Counted from the stretch's first letter, positions 1 to 7,155 are shown. The stretch is DNA of 7,552 bases from Actinomycetota bacterium (GCA_027318945.1 DAHVOF010000010.1:1-7552); one strand, 5' to 3'. Notes: generated by a model from the letters alone, not told the origin. Translations and numbers: made by a program.

Positions 1-462
1 GAGCGACACCGCCTCGATAAGACGGACTAACGCAGCGGCACACACCATATTGGTTACCACCTTTGCCCCGACTTTGACCTTAGCAGTCTCCTCAAAACCC
101 AGAGCAATGATATTCTGCCTTTCCGACTCTTCGAGGCCGGAAAGGTCCACGGTGTCACGGTCTACGATCAAACCTACTCCTGCCCTGCCCACCAGCTTTT
201 TGCCAAATCGATCCCACGCCTTGTCAGAAAGCACAAGACAAAGATCGGGCGTCGAAAACTGCGGATTGGGAATTTCCGCTCCGGCGATAGATACGTCTGC
301 CCTTGTCGCACCCCCCCTAGCTTCCGGACCATGCTCTTGGATCAAGGTGGCGTAAAGCGCACACTCAAGCGCTGCCTCAGCGAGAACGGTTGCAGCTAAG
401 GCGATCCCCTGACCACCGGAACCGGAAAGCCGGATATTCACTCTCGGAAAATTCTCAGCCAT
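1..462 (-). CDS. korC: 2-oxoacid:ferredoxin oxidoreductase gamma subunit (KorC-type), 3' end cut by window edge
   Basis: The first 154 codons are present and the frame is still open at position 1, so the C-terminus lies outside the window. Free-standing family members are usually about 180-190 residues, so perhaps 30 residues are missing. The sequence shows the gamma-subunit fold signature: a glycine-rich SGSGGQGI at residues 13-20 near the N-terminus and EHGPEARGGATRADVSIA at 43-60, the conserved loop of KorC/PorC/VorC proteins. In this family the gamma subunit completes the KorABC complex, which oxidatively decarboxylates a 2-oxo acid to its acyl-CoA and reduces ferredoxin in the cytoplasm. 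The ATG start is supported by AGGAGG eight bases upstream, lying inside the last codons of korB. The korB stop and this start share one base (TAATG), so translation is probably coupled. Whether the substrate is 2-oxoglutarate or a branched-chain 2-oxo acid cannot be told here. Confidence 0.93.
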   Translation of the reverse strand, partial: MAENFPRVNIRLSGSGGQGIALAATVLAEAALECALYATLIQEHGPEARGGATRADVSIAGAEIPNPQFSTPDLCLVLSDKAWDRFGKKLVGRAGVGLIVDRDTVDLSGLEESERQNIIALGFEETAKVKVGAKVVTNMVCAAALVRLIEAVSL

Positions 463-1385
463 TAGAGGTCCCTCCTGGCAGATCCACTTACAACGCGGTT
501 CTCATTGGAACGCGAGCTTCTACCACCGGCTACGTTCAATGTTTCCTCCAGGGTGAGCCGGTTTGAACGGTGCAGAAGGCCGGTTGGCAGTACAGGCCTA
601 ACTGGCTGGGGATTGCTGATCTCTTCTACTGTGGGCCGGGCGGCCAGATCAGCGTCAATTTCCGGGTCGTACCGTGCTTGGCTCATCAAGAGATCTGGAC
701 CAGTTCCAAAACGGTTGATCCGGCCAAAATACTCCGTGCAGTCAGTCATCACCTCTACAAATGAAAATCCGACGTGATCTAGCGCCTGGGCGAACATCTC
801 GCCGAAAACCTGGGGCCGATAACTCGACGTCCGCGCCACAAATGTTGCTCCTGCCGCCTTCACGAGCTCGGAGACATCAAAGGAATGCTGCGCATTGCCT
901 TGAGGAGTCGTCGTCGTATAAGCACCCAACACCGTCGTAGGCGCAGCCTGACCACCGGTCATCCCGTAGATCTCGTTGTTCAACAACACGCAAGTAATGT
1001 CCACATTCCTACGCGCCGCATGAATAAGGTGATTCCCCCCGATCGATACCCCGTCTCCGTCCCCAGTCACGACAATGACGTCTAGATCAGGTCGGGCTAG
1101 TTTCAATCCTGTGGCAAATGAAAGAGGCCTTCCATGAGTTGTATGCAGCGTGCACGCATCTATGTAGCCGACGATTCTCGACGAACAGCCGATCCCTGCG
1201 ACTATTGCAACCTTGTCCAGGTTCTCATAACGATCGGAAAGCACTGAAAGCATTGCATCGAGTACAATGCCGTGACCGCAACCAGGACAGAGCATGTGAG
1301 GCATCATGGCGTGGCGGAGCAGCCGCTTCTGGTCCCCGAACACCGGAACGCTTGCCGGTTCTTTGCTCTTCAACTCGATATTCAT
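462..1385 (-). CDS. korB: 2-oxoacid:ferredoxin oxidoreductase beta subunit (KorB-type, thiamine-diphosphate binding)
   Basis: This 307-residue protein is the thiamine-diphosphate and proximal [4Fe-4S] subunit of a KorABC-type complex. Visible motifs are LCPGCGHG (C33, C36), GIGCSS (C67) and DCTEYFGR (C216), which together supply four cysteines at the positions family members use for the cluster. TGDGDGVSIGGNH begins at residue 107 and, with LLNNEIYGMTGGQ at 134-146, forms the GDG...NN thiamine-diphosphate/Mg site. I start at the ATG at 1385 because GGAGGGAAGGA lies just upstream of it. A longer reading from a TTG at 1406 would add seven residues and has poorer spacing to a ribosome binding site. 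The last 50 or so residues (about 258-307) are rich in Pro, Ser and Arg and go beyond the conserved core. The gene follows korA after 36 nt and overlaps korC by one base. Confidence 0.95.
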   Translation of the reverse strand: MNIELKSKEPASVPVFGDQKRLLRHAMMPHMLCPGCGHGIVLDAMLSVLSDRYENLDKVAIVAGIGCSSRIVGYIDACTLHTTHGRPLSFATGLKLARPDLDVIVVTGDGDGVSIGGNHLIHAARRNVDITCVLLNNEIYGMTGGQAAPTTVLGAYTTTTPQGNAQHSFDVSELVKAAGATFVARTSSYRPQVFGEMFAQALDHVGFSFVEVMTDCTEYFGRINRFGTGPDLLMSQARYDPEIDADLAARPTVEEISNPQPVRPVLPTGLLHRSNRLTLEETLNVAGGRSSRSNENRVVSGSARRDL

Positions 1386-1421
1386 ATCAACTTTCCTTCC
1401 CTCCAATTCCCTTCTGCTCCT
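1386..1421 (-). promoter_or_regulatory. korA-korB intergenic spacer with stacked purine-rich ribosome binding sites
   Basis: This 36-nt spacer is the only real gap in the operon. On the minus strand it is almost all purines and contains four Shine-Dalgarno-like elements in a row (AGGAG, AAGGG, GGAGG, AAGGA). The last lies about seven bases before the korB ATG. Because the spacer breaks the overlap pattern, korB is the one downstream gene likely to recruit ribosomes independently. No terminator-like hairpin is visible. Confidence 0.6.
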
Positions 1422-2624
1422 CTAACCTGCTTCATGCGCTCCCGCGGACCAGAACGCGCCTTCTTTCTTCAAGGCGCCCGGCGATCCTGCAATTGAAAGA
1501 GCGTCGGGAAGGGAAAGAGCAAAGCTCACGAGCTCATCGGTAGTAATTGTTGCTCCACCGGCCTTTCCGAAGGACAGAACAAGCGTGGTCTTATCAACGA
1601 TCCGCTCAACCTCTCGAACCCACTGACCTCGGTTCATCTCAGCCACTACCACAACGTCCGCTCGGGCTAGCGCCGCCTCTATCAACTCGTCCTGTACAGG
1701 CCATAAGAGTTTCGGCCTGACAAGACCGGCCTTAACACCCCTTGCTCTTAGCAGATCAACGGCCGCTCTTGCAGTCCTTCCAGAGATTCCATAGGCTACG
1801 AACGCCAAGGTTGCATCTTCCATTTGGTACGATTCGAGCGGCACCATCGACTGAACCACCTGGATTTTTTTCTCCAGTCTTTCCAGAAGCTCCGCTACGA
1901 TCTCAGTGTTGCTGGTCGGGAAACCGCGCTCGTCGTGCATAAGGCCTGTGACATGGAATCTGTACCCTGACCCGAAGTTAGGGATATGAGGAATGAAACT
2001 CTCATCTCGTCCATAGGGCTTGAATGCTTCGCTCGGAGGTTCCAGTGGCTCGGGGCGGGAACCAAGCCGCGATTCATCTGGCGCTCCGAGTTCCACGCCT
2101 TCCCTCATGTGCCCTACAACCTCGTCAAAAAGAACGGTCACCGGCGTCCTCAGAGTCTCCGACAACCTGAATGCCTCTATCATGAAGTCGTAGACTTCCT
2201 GCACCGAAGCTGGCGCCAGCACCACCGCAGACCGATCGCCGTGCGAACCCCATTGCGCCTGCATAACGTCGCCCTGAGAAGGAGCAGTCGGAAGACCAGT
2301 GCTTGGCCCGCCGCGCATTACGTCCACAACCACGCAAGGTATCTCTGCTAGATGCGAGTAGCCAATGTGCTCCTGCATAAGTGAAAAGCCCGGCCCTGAA
2401 GTGGCGGTCATCGCTCTCAGCCCGCCCAAGGACGCGCCGATCACCGCGCCGAGAGAAGCCATCTCATCCTCAGCTTGTAGAAATACCCCCCCGTTCTTGG
2501 GAAGCAGCCGGGCCATGGCTTCAGCGATTTCAGATGAGGGCGAAATGGGGTATCCCCCGAAAAATCGACAACCAGCTGCTATGGCCCCCTCCGCGCATGC
2601 CTCATTGCCCTGCATCAGTCTCAT
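1422..2624 (-). CDS. korA: 2-oxoacid:ferredoxin oxidoreductase alpha subunit (KorA-type)
   Basis: This 400-residue protein is the alpha subunit of the KorABC-type oxidoreductase, which carries the pyrimidine-binding domain for thiamine diphosphate and helps recognise the 2-oxo acid. The signature GYPISPSSE lies at residues 24-32, matching the family's YPITPSSE. ATSGPGFSLMQEHIGYSHLA at 74-93 and RGGPSTGLPTAPSQGD at 104-119 are the other classic blocks. The C-terminal third resembles the transketolase C-terminal-like domain. No gamma domain is fused to it, consistent with a separate korC downstream. I start at the ATG at 2624, which has AGGAG seven bases upstream and forms an ATGA overlap with the stop of the preceding gene. 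A 40-residue extension to 2744 is possible, but it lies inside the ferredoxin module in another frame and does not look like family sequence. Specificity for 2-oxoglutarate rather than 2-oxoisovalerate is inferred only from subunit architecture. Confidence 0.95.
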   Translation of the reverse strand: MRLMQGNEACAEGAIAAGCRFFGGYPISPSSEIAEAMARLLPKNGGVFLQAEDEMASLGAVIGASLGGLRAMTATSGPGFSLMQEHIGYSHLAEIPCVVVDVMRGGPSTGLPTAPSQGDVMQAQWGSHGDRSAVVLAPASVQEVYDFMIEAFRLSETLRTPVTVLFDEVVGHMREGVELGAPDESRLGSRPEPLEPPSEAFKPYGRDESFIPHIPNFGSGYRFHVTGLMHDERGFPTSNTEIVAELLERLEKKIQVVQSMVPLESYQMEDATLAFVAYGISGRTARAAVDLLRARGVKAGLVRPKLLWPVQDELIEAALARADVVVVAEMNRGQWVREVERIVDKTTLVLSFGKAGGATITTDELVSFALSLPDALSIAGSPGALKKEGAFWSAGAHEAG

Positions 2625-3655
2625 TGCTTTTCTCCTAATTTTGCTGCCGAACCCTTCAAAGAACCGTTGCCCGCAAATGAATCCAGCCAAACTTCTATTG
2701 CCAGGTCCGGGCACATGCGCGCGCAGAGACCACAACCGGTACAACGATCCGGATCCGAAAGAACTGCAATCTCATGCCTGTCGAGAACAAGAATTCTTTC
2801 CGGGCAAACTGCGACGCAAATATTGCACCCCTTGCACCAGCTTCTTGTGATCTCAACCCTCGGCTTGCCGCGGTCAGTAGAAATGCGCAGCCCTGTGGTC
2901 GAACCGACGGCATGGCCCGAAAGCGTGGCGACGGTTCCGGCAGTTCTTCCATTGCCGTAGGCAGCGGATATTGTGCCCTTGGATTTTCCACCCGTGCGTT
3001 TGATCTCCTCATACCAGGCTCTTCCTCGGTCAAAGCAGATCAGATTGTCCTCCACATACTTTGAAGGCACCGTGGCTGCTATCGCTCTGCGCCAAACCTC
3101 CTCATCGAAACCCATTTCGACGGACAAGGCACCCAAGAGGACCGTTTGAGCAATCGCCGGCCTTCCTTCGGCCGCGCTGCCCGCAATTTCGTAAGTGTCA
3201 ATCGGCACGACACCCTCGGGAGGAGACACGTCGTAGGGGTACATTACCGATCCCGTTCGGCGGTCAACTTGCGCGCTGGGAGGTATCCGCCTTTCGACGC
3301 TTATGAACGCGACTCCCCCAGGCTTCAAGTAGCCAAGATAGCGAAGGCCTTCTTCCCACTCAAAGCCGAGTATCCACTCCGCCTTTCCTAGCTCCACCAT
3401 GACCGAGTGAACCTCGCGCCCAAAACGAAGGTGGCTCACCACGGAGCCACCTCGCTGGGACATCCCATGCACTTCAGATTTTTTTACATCGAATCCCGCA
3501 TCAATACAAGCAAAAGAGATGGTGTTGCTAGCCGTTATTACGCCTTGTCCACCCACGCCACCCAGCACGACATTGCCGGATGAACGCTCTTTCGTCTTGT
3601 CGTTTTCAGCCACTATCTTTTGCAACTTGGTAGCCGAGGACTTGGATTCAGGCAA
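2621..3655 (-). CDS. iorB: Fusion protein: indolepyruvate ferredoxin oxidoreductase beta subunit (IorB) plus KorD-like 2[4Fe-4S] ferredoxin
   Basis: This 344-residue protein has two modules. Residues about 27-220 are IorB: GGVGGQGV at 32-39 and EVHGMSQRGGSVVSHLRFG at 61-79 are the family hallmarks. A linker of about 50 residues rich in Gly, Thr and Ser (about 221-270) follows. Residues about 271-325 form a two-cluster bacterial ferredoxin with C274, C277, C280, C284 and C305, C308, C311, C315, each set in CxxCxxCxxxCP form. Typical IorB proteins are about 190-200 residues and lack the ferredoxin. Kor operons usually have a separate small ferredoxin gene (korD) just before korA, which is where this module sits. 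The likely role is therefore to serve both complexes. The start is a TTG that overlaps the end of iorA by eight bases, with a GGGGGTAGGG stretch upstream. A GTG at residue 15 is a weaker alternative. The stop overlaps the korA start (ATGA). Confidence 0.92.
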   Translation of the reverse strand: MPESKSSATKLQKIVAENDKTKERSSGNVVLGGVGGQGVITASNTISFACIDAGFDVKKSEVHGMSQRGGSVVSHLRFGREVHSVMVELGKAEWILGFEWEEGLRYLGYLKPGGVAFISVERRIPPSAQVDRRTGSVMYPYDVSPPEGVVPIDTYEIAGSAAEGRPAIAQTVLLGALSVEMGFDEEVWRRAIAATVPSKYVEDNLICFDRGRAWYEEIKRTGGKSKGTISAAYGNGRTAGTVATLSGHAVGSTTGLRISTDRGKPRVEITRSWCKGCNICVAVCPERILVLDRHEIAVLSDPDRCTGCGLCARMCPDLAIEVWLDSFAGNGSLKGSAAKLGEKQ

Positions 3656-5645
3656 GATCCCTACCCCCTTTGCCGGAGCCGATCGACGGTTCTCCGCTCT
3701 CGCTCAATGGCTCTGTCCCCCCAACACCTACGGGAAGAATGGCCCCCTGAGGACATATCTGAGCACACACAGTGCAACCCGAGCACAAGCCGGGATCGAT
3801 GCGAACCCGCCGAGGCATCTCTAGAATGCTCAGATCCCATCCGATCGCAGGACAACCGAGGTTCATGCACAATTGACAACCATCGCAGGCTTTCGAATCT
3901 GTGTAGTAGATTCGCCCCCTGCTTTTCACCGGCGATTCCACACATGACCTAGCAGTTATCACCACCGAGACGCCGTCCTTGTTCATCGCGTTCAGCAAGG
4001 CCATGCGAGTCGCTCCAACGTCGTAAGGATCGACGATATTTACCATGCTCACACCCGCAGCAGAACAGATCGCAGGAATGTCGACCTTTGGCGCTTTCTC
4101 ACCCCTAATGTTCTGAGCCGTCGCGGGGTGAGGCTGCCCACCAGTCATAGCGGTAGTTCCGTTGTCAAGGATGACTACTGTTAGATTCGCCTCGCGATGC
4201 ACTGCATCTATGAGCGGCGGAATTCCTGCATGCAAGAACGTGGAGTCTCCCAGCACCGCAACCACCGGCCTTCCAGCAGTGCTGCCAGCTTTTGCAAGCC
4301 CAACAGCCATGCCGATGCTCGATCCCATTGAAAGACACGTATCCATTGATGCGAGCGGCTCGGTTGCACCCAAGGTGTAGCAGCCTATGTCACCGGTTAC
4401 TACCGCATCCAACTCTTTCAGGATGAAAAACGGAGTGGCGTGGGAGCATCCTGCGCAAAGGAGCGGAAAACGCGGCGGTACCGAGGGCACAGTCCCCGAA
4501 GAACTGACTTCCTCTTTCACCGCCTCTAAAATTCCCGCTTTTTCAAAACCTTCCCTTACTAGGCTAGGCGACAGTTCGCCGAATCTCGGAAAAAACTTCT
4601 TTCCCTCTGCTGAAACTCCAAAAACCGCCAGTGCTTCCTCAAGAAATGGGTCCAGCTCCTCGACAACAAGCAACTTCTCCACCTTCCCGGCAAAGCTCCT
4701 GAGCCTCTCTTTGGGTAGCGGAAATGTTACGCCGAGCTTGAAAACGCTGGCATCGGGCAAGATGTCCCGCACATACTCGTATGAGATGCTTGACGTAACC
4801 ACGCCGATCTTGTTCGAGCGAATCTCCTCCCTGTTGAAAGGGATTCCTTCAGCCCAGGTTTCCAGCCTGGAAAGCCTATCCAAATGTGCGACATGGCGAG
4901 CTTTGGCGTTCCCTGGCAGCATGACATACTTATGCGGATTCCTTTGGAACTCGCCTTCCCTCCGCGCCTGAGCGGGCATCGGAATGACTCTTGACCGCGA
5001 GTGCGAAACCCTTGTCGTGGTGCGAACGATAACCGGCGTATCCCAGGTCTCGCTCAGCTCAAATGCCGCTCGGGTGAACTCGTAAGCTTCCTGAGAATCG
5101 GCAGGCTCGAACATAGGAACCCCGGCGAAACGGGCAATATAGCGGTTGTCCTGCTCATTTTGTGAACTATGCATGCCTGGATCGTCCGCATTCAGAATCA
5201 CCACACCGCCATTAACACCGATGAAAGGGCTGGTCATCAGCGAGTCCATCGCCACATTTAGTCCCACATGCTTGGTAGTGACCAAAATGCGATCTCCGGC
5301 AAGAGATCCGCCGACGGCTACGTCGAGCGCGACCTTTTCGTTGGTGGACCAGTCCACGTACACTTCGGCGTCAGACGAGATCTTAGCCAAATATTCCAAG
5401 GTCTCGGTGCTCGGCGTACCGGGATACCCCACTGCCATGCCGACCCCTGAATGTAGAGCCGCCAAGGCTATGGATTCATTGCCAGACAACAGATCTACCC
5501 TGGTCTTTGCTACCTTTTGAGAGCTTTTGGGAGGCGCTTGCTTGACCTCTAACGTGTCAAGTCGTACCACAGACGCGCCATTGCCGTTCTTCTCAGACGA
5601 GCGCTCAGCCTCGCTTTCAACGGCTTGGTTGATCTCCTCGCTCAT
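3648..5645 (-). CDS. iorA: Indolepyruvate ferredoxin oxidoreductase alpha subunit (IorA)
   Basis: This 665-residue protein is the catalytic subunit that, in characterised relatives, oxidises aryl-pyruvates from aromatic amino acids to aryl-acetyl-CoA and reduces ferredoxin. Residues 1-48 are a polar N-terminal extension. The first domain (about 50-380) has LLSGNESIALAAL, GYPGTPSTE at 73-81 and DDPGMHSSQNEQDNR at 154-168. The thiamine-diphosphate domain (about 390-575) has LCAGCSHATPF (C397, C400), VTGDIGCYTLG at 416-426, LGDSTF at 465-470 and LDNGTTAMTGGQPHP at 493-507. The C-terminus has a ferredoxin module with C587, C590, C593, C598 (the latter in the NLGCPA form usual in IorA) and C621, C624, C627, C631. 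The ATG overlaps the previous gene's stop as ATGA and has GAGGAG eight bases upstream. The partner is the IorB domain encoded next. Aromatic substrate preference is a family-based inference; some homologues act on other 2-oxo acids. Confidence 0.95.
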   Translation of the reverse strand: MSEEINQAVESEAERSSEKNGNGASVVRLDTLEVKQAPPKSSQKVAKTRVDLLSGNESIALAALHSGVGMAVGYPGTPSTETLEYLAKISSDAEVYVDWSTNEKVALDVAVGGSLAGDRILVTTKHVGLNVAMDSLMTSPFIGVNGGVVILNADDPGMHSSQNEQDNRYIARFAGVPMFEPADSQEAYEFTRAAFELSETWDTPVIVRTTTRVSHSRSRVIPMPAQARREGEFQRNPHKYVMLPGNAKARHVAHLDRLSRLETWAEGIPFNREEIRSNKIGVVTSSISYEYVRDILPDASVFKLGVTFPLPKERLRSFAGKVEKLLVVEELDPFLEEALAVFGVSAEGKKFFPRFGELSPSLVREGFEKAGILEAVKEEVSSSGTVPSVPPRFPLLCAGCSHATPFFILKELDAVVTGDIGCYTLGATEPLASMDTCLSMGSSIGMAVGLAKAGSTAGRPVVAVLGDSTFLHAGIPPLIDAVHREANLTVVILDNGTTAMTGGQPHPATAQNIRGEKAPKVDIPAICSAAGVSMVNIVDPYDVGATRMALLNAMNKDGVSVVITARSCVESPVKSRGRIYYTDSKACDGCQLCMNLGCPAIGWDLSILEMPRRVRIDPGLCSGCTVCAQICPQGAILPVGVGGTEPLSESGEPSIGSGKGGRDLA

Positions 5646-6964
5646 ACCAGGGTCTCCTCGTGTTTCTTGCTCAAACCCGCTTTTTTTAGCGCAGACTCAA
5701 CCAACACCTTCATCTCCTCATCACTAAGCACATGCAAAGATCGCTTGGCCTCATCTAATACTGCGCTTACAAGTTCAGGGGATTCCTTGTACCCATGTCC
5801 GCGCAGCCAAAAAACAGCGTTCCACTTTCCGCTCATCGGTCCCACCAAGATGCGCTGCTCTCTTCCCACCATGCCTGCCGGAACTGACGAATAGATACGG
5901 TCAGCCAACCAGGCTTCACCCTTTTCATAGGCCTTTGCCACTGCAGCCGCATGGACGCCAGTGCTGGTCGCAAAGGCATCATCGCCAACAACGGGGTAAT
6001 TTCGAACTATTGGAAATCCGATCATTTCGCTCGCCAACCTGCAGTAGCTAGGCAGCACCGTCAGATCGGCTTCCATCCAACCCATAAGAACTAGGTTGAC
6101 TACCAAAGTGTCCATCACTGCGTTACCAACTCGCTCCCCCACTCCCAGGGCGCATGCATGCACGCGAGTCGCGCCAGAGGTCAGCGCTGCAATGTTGTTT
6201 ATCAAGTCCAAGCCGCGATCGCGATGACCATGAAAATCGATTTCAATGTCTTTGAACCCCGCCTTATCGAGATCTTTGCGTAGAAAGCTAATCACGTGCT
6301 GAACCGCTACGGGAGTGGCATGCCCGACCGTGTCGGAAACGCATACCCGACTTGCGCCAGCTTCGGCGGCGGTGCGATACAAACGGGATATGTCCTGCGG
6401 ACGCGCTCTCGTCGTGTCCTCGGTCACAAACATGGAGTCGAGACCGTGCTTTGTCGCATAGCCAATCGCCTTGGTGACGGTCTTTTGCATTGTCGCAAGA
6501 TCCCATCCCTCGACAAGTTGCCTGATCGGACTCGATCCCAAGAACAAAGCGGCCTGAATTGGAACGCCTGACCTCTGACTTGCTTCGATGATCGGGTTGA
6601 TATCGGCTAAATGCGTGCGTCCAGCACAGTTCGCTTCAACCGGAAGATCCTCGTTGCGTATCGTTTCCGCAATTTTGACTACATCCGAAAGGGCCTTTTC
6701 GCTTGCTCCCGCATAGCCGATATCGGCCGCCCGGACACCGAGAGCTGGAAGAAGCCTTATGAAATCCAGCTTCTGCTCAAGTTCCGGCTGCAGGGCAGAG
6801 GGTGATTGCAGCCCGTCTCTCAAGGTCTCATCGTTCAAGATAACTTTTGACGGTCTGCTAAACGAGCACACCGGCGCATCAACCTGCTCCCAATCAAAGA
6901 CGAGCCCAGAGAACCTGCGATCTCCCGTATCGGATCCTCGAGAGAATGACCCCTTTTTTTGCAT
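5642..6964 (-). CDS. DRE-TIM acyltransferase of the isopropylmalate/homocitrate synthase type, short form
   Basis: This 440-residue protein is expected to perform a Claisen-type condensation of an acyl-CoA, usually acetyl-CoA, with a 2-oxo acid at a divalent metal. The TIM-barrel signature NDETLRDGLQ (44-53) supplies D45, R49 and D50. FVTEDTTRARP (179-189), DTVGHATP (211-218), HGHRDRGLDLINN (245-257; metal ligands H245, H247) and GVGERVGN (274-281; N281) are the other conserved blocks. The region around STGVHAAAVAKA (344-355) belongs to the helical subdomain after the barrel. The regulatory C-terminal LeuA domain of about 520-residue isopropylmalate synthases is absent, so leucine feedback by that domain is not expected. 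I start at the ATG at 6964, with GGGAGG eight bases upstream, rather than at a TTG ten codons earlier that has no such site. It is the first gene of the operon. Isopropylmalate, homocitrate, citramalate, benzylmalate or Re-citrate synthase activity are all possible, so I give no gene symbol. Confidence 0.88.
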   Translation of the reverse strand: MQKKGSFSRGSDTGDRRFSGLVFDWEQVDAPVCSFSRPSKVILNDETLRDGLQSPSALQPELEQKLDFIRLLPALGVRAADIGYAGASEKALSDVVKIAETIRNEDLPVEANCAGRTHLADINPIIEASQRSGVPIQAALFLGSSPIRQLVEGWDLATMQKTVTKAIGYATKHGLDSMFVTEDTTRARPQDISRLYRTAAEAGASRVCVSDTVGHATPVAVQHVISFLRKDLDKAGFKDIEIDFHGHRDRGLDLINNIAALTSGATRVHACALGVGERVGNAVMDTLVVNLVLMGWMEADLTVLPSYCRLASEMIGFPIVRNYPVVGDDAFATSTGVHAAAVAKAYEKGEAWLADRIYSSVPAGMVGREQRILVGPMSGKWNAVFWLRGHGYKESPELVSAVLDEAKRSLHVLSDEEMKVLVESALKKAGLSKKHEETLV

Positions 6965-7155
6965 TACCTGATCCTCCCTCCCGGACTTTGACAAAATCCA
7001 TTCGCTGTTGCCAGCGGCTCCACTTGCTTGGCTATCCTGCAGCCAAAGCCCAATACTTCCTCTAAAAATGCGGGATTAGGGCAAGGACACCTGGCTGCTT
7101 TCTACCCCCCACACAAAATAACTAAAGTAGACGCCTCTATGTTAATTCGCTAACT
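6965..7155 (-). promoter_or_regulatory. Long 5' leader of the operon with potential alternative RNA structures
   Basis: From the inferred transcription start near 7155 to the first ATG is about 190 nt, long for an ordinary leader. On the RNA strand, GCAGCCA (7098-7092) can pair with TGGCTGC (7045-7039). An inner stem CCTAAT (7080-7075) with ATTGGG (7054-7049) fits inside, allowing one G-U pair. The same right arm can instead pair downstream: TTGGCT (7046-7041) with AGCCAA (7033-7028) across a 7-nt loop, extendable by two pairs past a bulged T. The two arrangements exclude each other. A further hairpin with a GCAA loop lies at 7016-7003. No match to a riboswitch class I recognise, and no U-tract terminator. 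Pairings were found by eye. Confidence 0.4.
7003..7016 (-). promoter_or_regulatory. GNRA-tetraloop hairpin in the leader
   Basis: On the transcribed strand the sequence reads CGCTG-GCAA-CAGCG, a perfect five-base-pair stem closed by a GCAA (GNRA class) tetraloop. It ends about 25 bases before the GGGAGGGAGG ribosome binding site of the first gene. The following bases are not a run of U, so it is not a terminator. It could stabilise the leader or dock with another part of it. Confidence 0.45.

Noticed and set aside
1118..1543. Plus-strand open frame of 141 codons across korB and korA
   Set aside because: Spans the complement of two well-supported genes and has no protein motif.
2625..2744. 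N-terminal extension of korA by 40 residues
   Set aside because: It overlaps the ferredoxin-coding end of the previous gene in another frame, does not resemble alpha-subunit sequence, and the ATG at 2624 has a good ribosome binding site and ATGA overlap.
2365..2850. Plus-strand open frame of 161 codons
   Set aside because: It lies antisense to korA and the ferredoxin end of the iorB fusion, both supported by clear motifs. Its product has no recognisable domain and no ribosome binding site stands out.
4387..4971. Plus-strand open frame of 194 codons
   Set aside because: Antisense to the middle of iorA. Its Ser/Thr-rich composition is what the complement of a coding frame gives, and no family features are seen.
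6965..6994. TTG start adding ten residues to the condensing enzyme
   Set aside because: The stretch is the ribosome binding region of the ATG at 6964 (GGGAGGGAGG), and no such site precedes the TTG.
7003..7016. Rho-independent terminator in the leader
   Set aside because: The hairpin has only five base pairs and is followed by AATGGATTTTG rather than a U-run.
6965..7155. Known riboswitch or T-box in the leader
   Set aside because: I could not find conserved cores of TPP, cobalamin, SAM, glycine, c-di-GMP or fluoride riboswitches, nor a T-box sequence.
6965..7155. Leader peptide with runs of regulatory codons (as in leu or trp attenuation)
   Set aside because: Short frames exist, but none has a convincing ribosome binding site or a run of Leu, Ile, Val, Phe or Trp codons.
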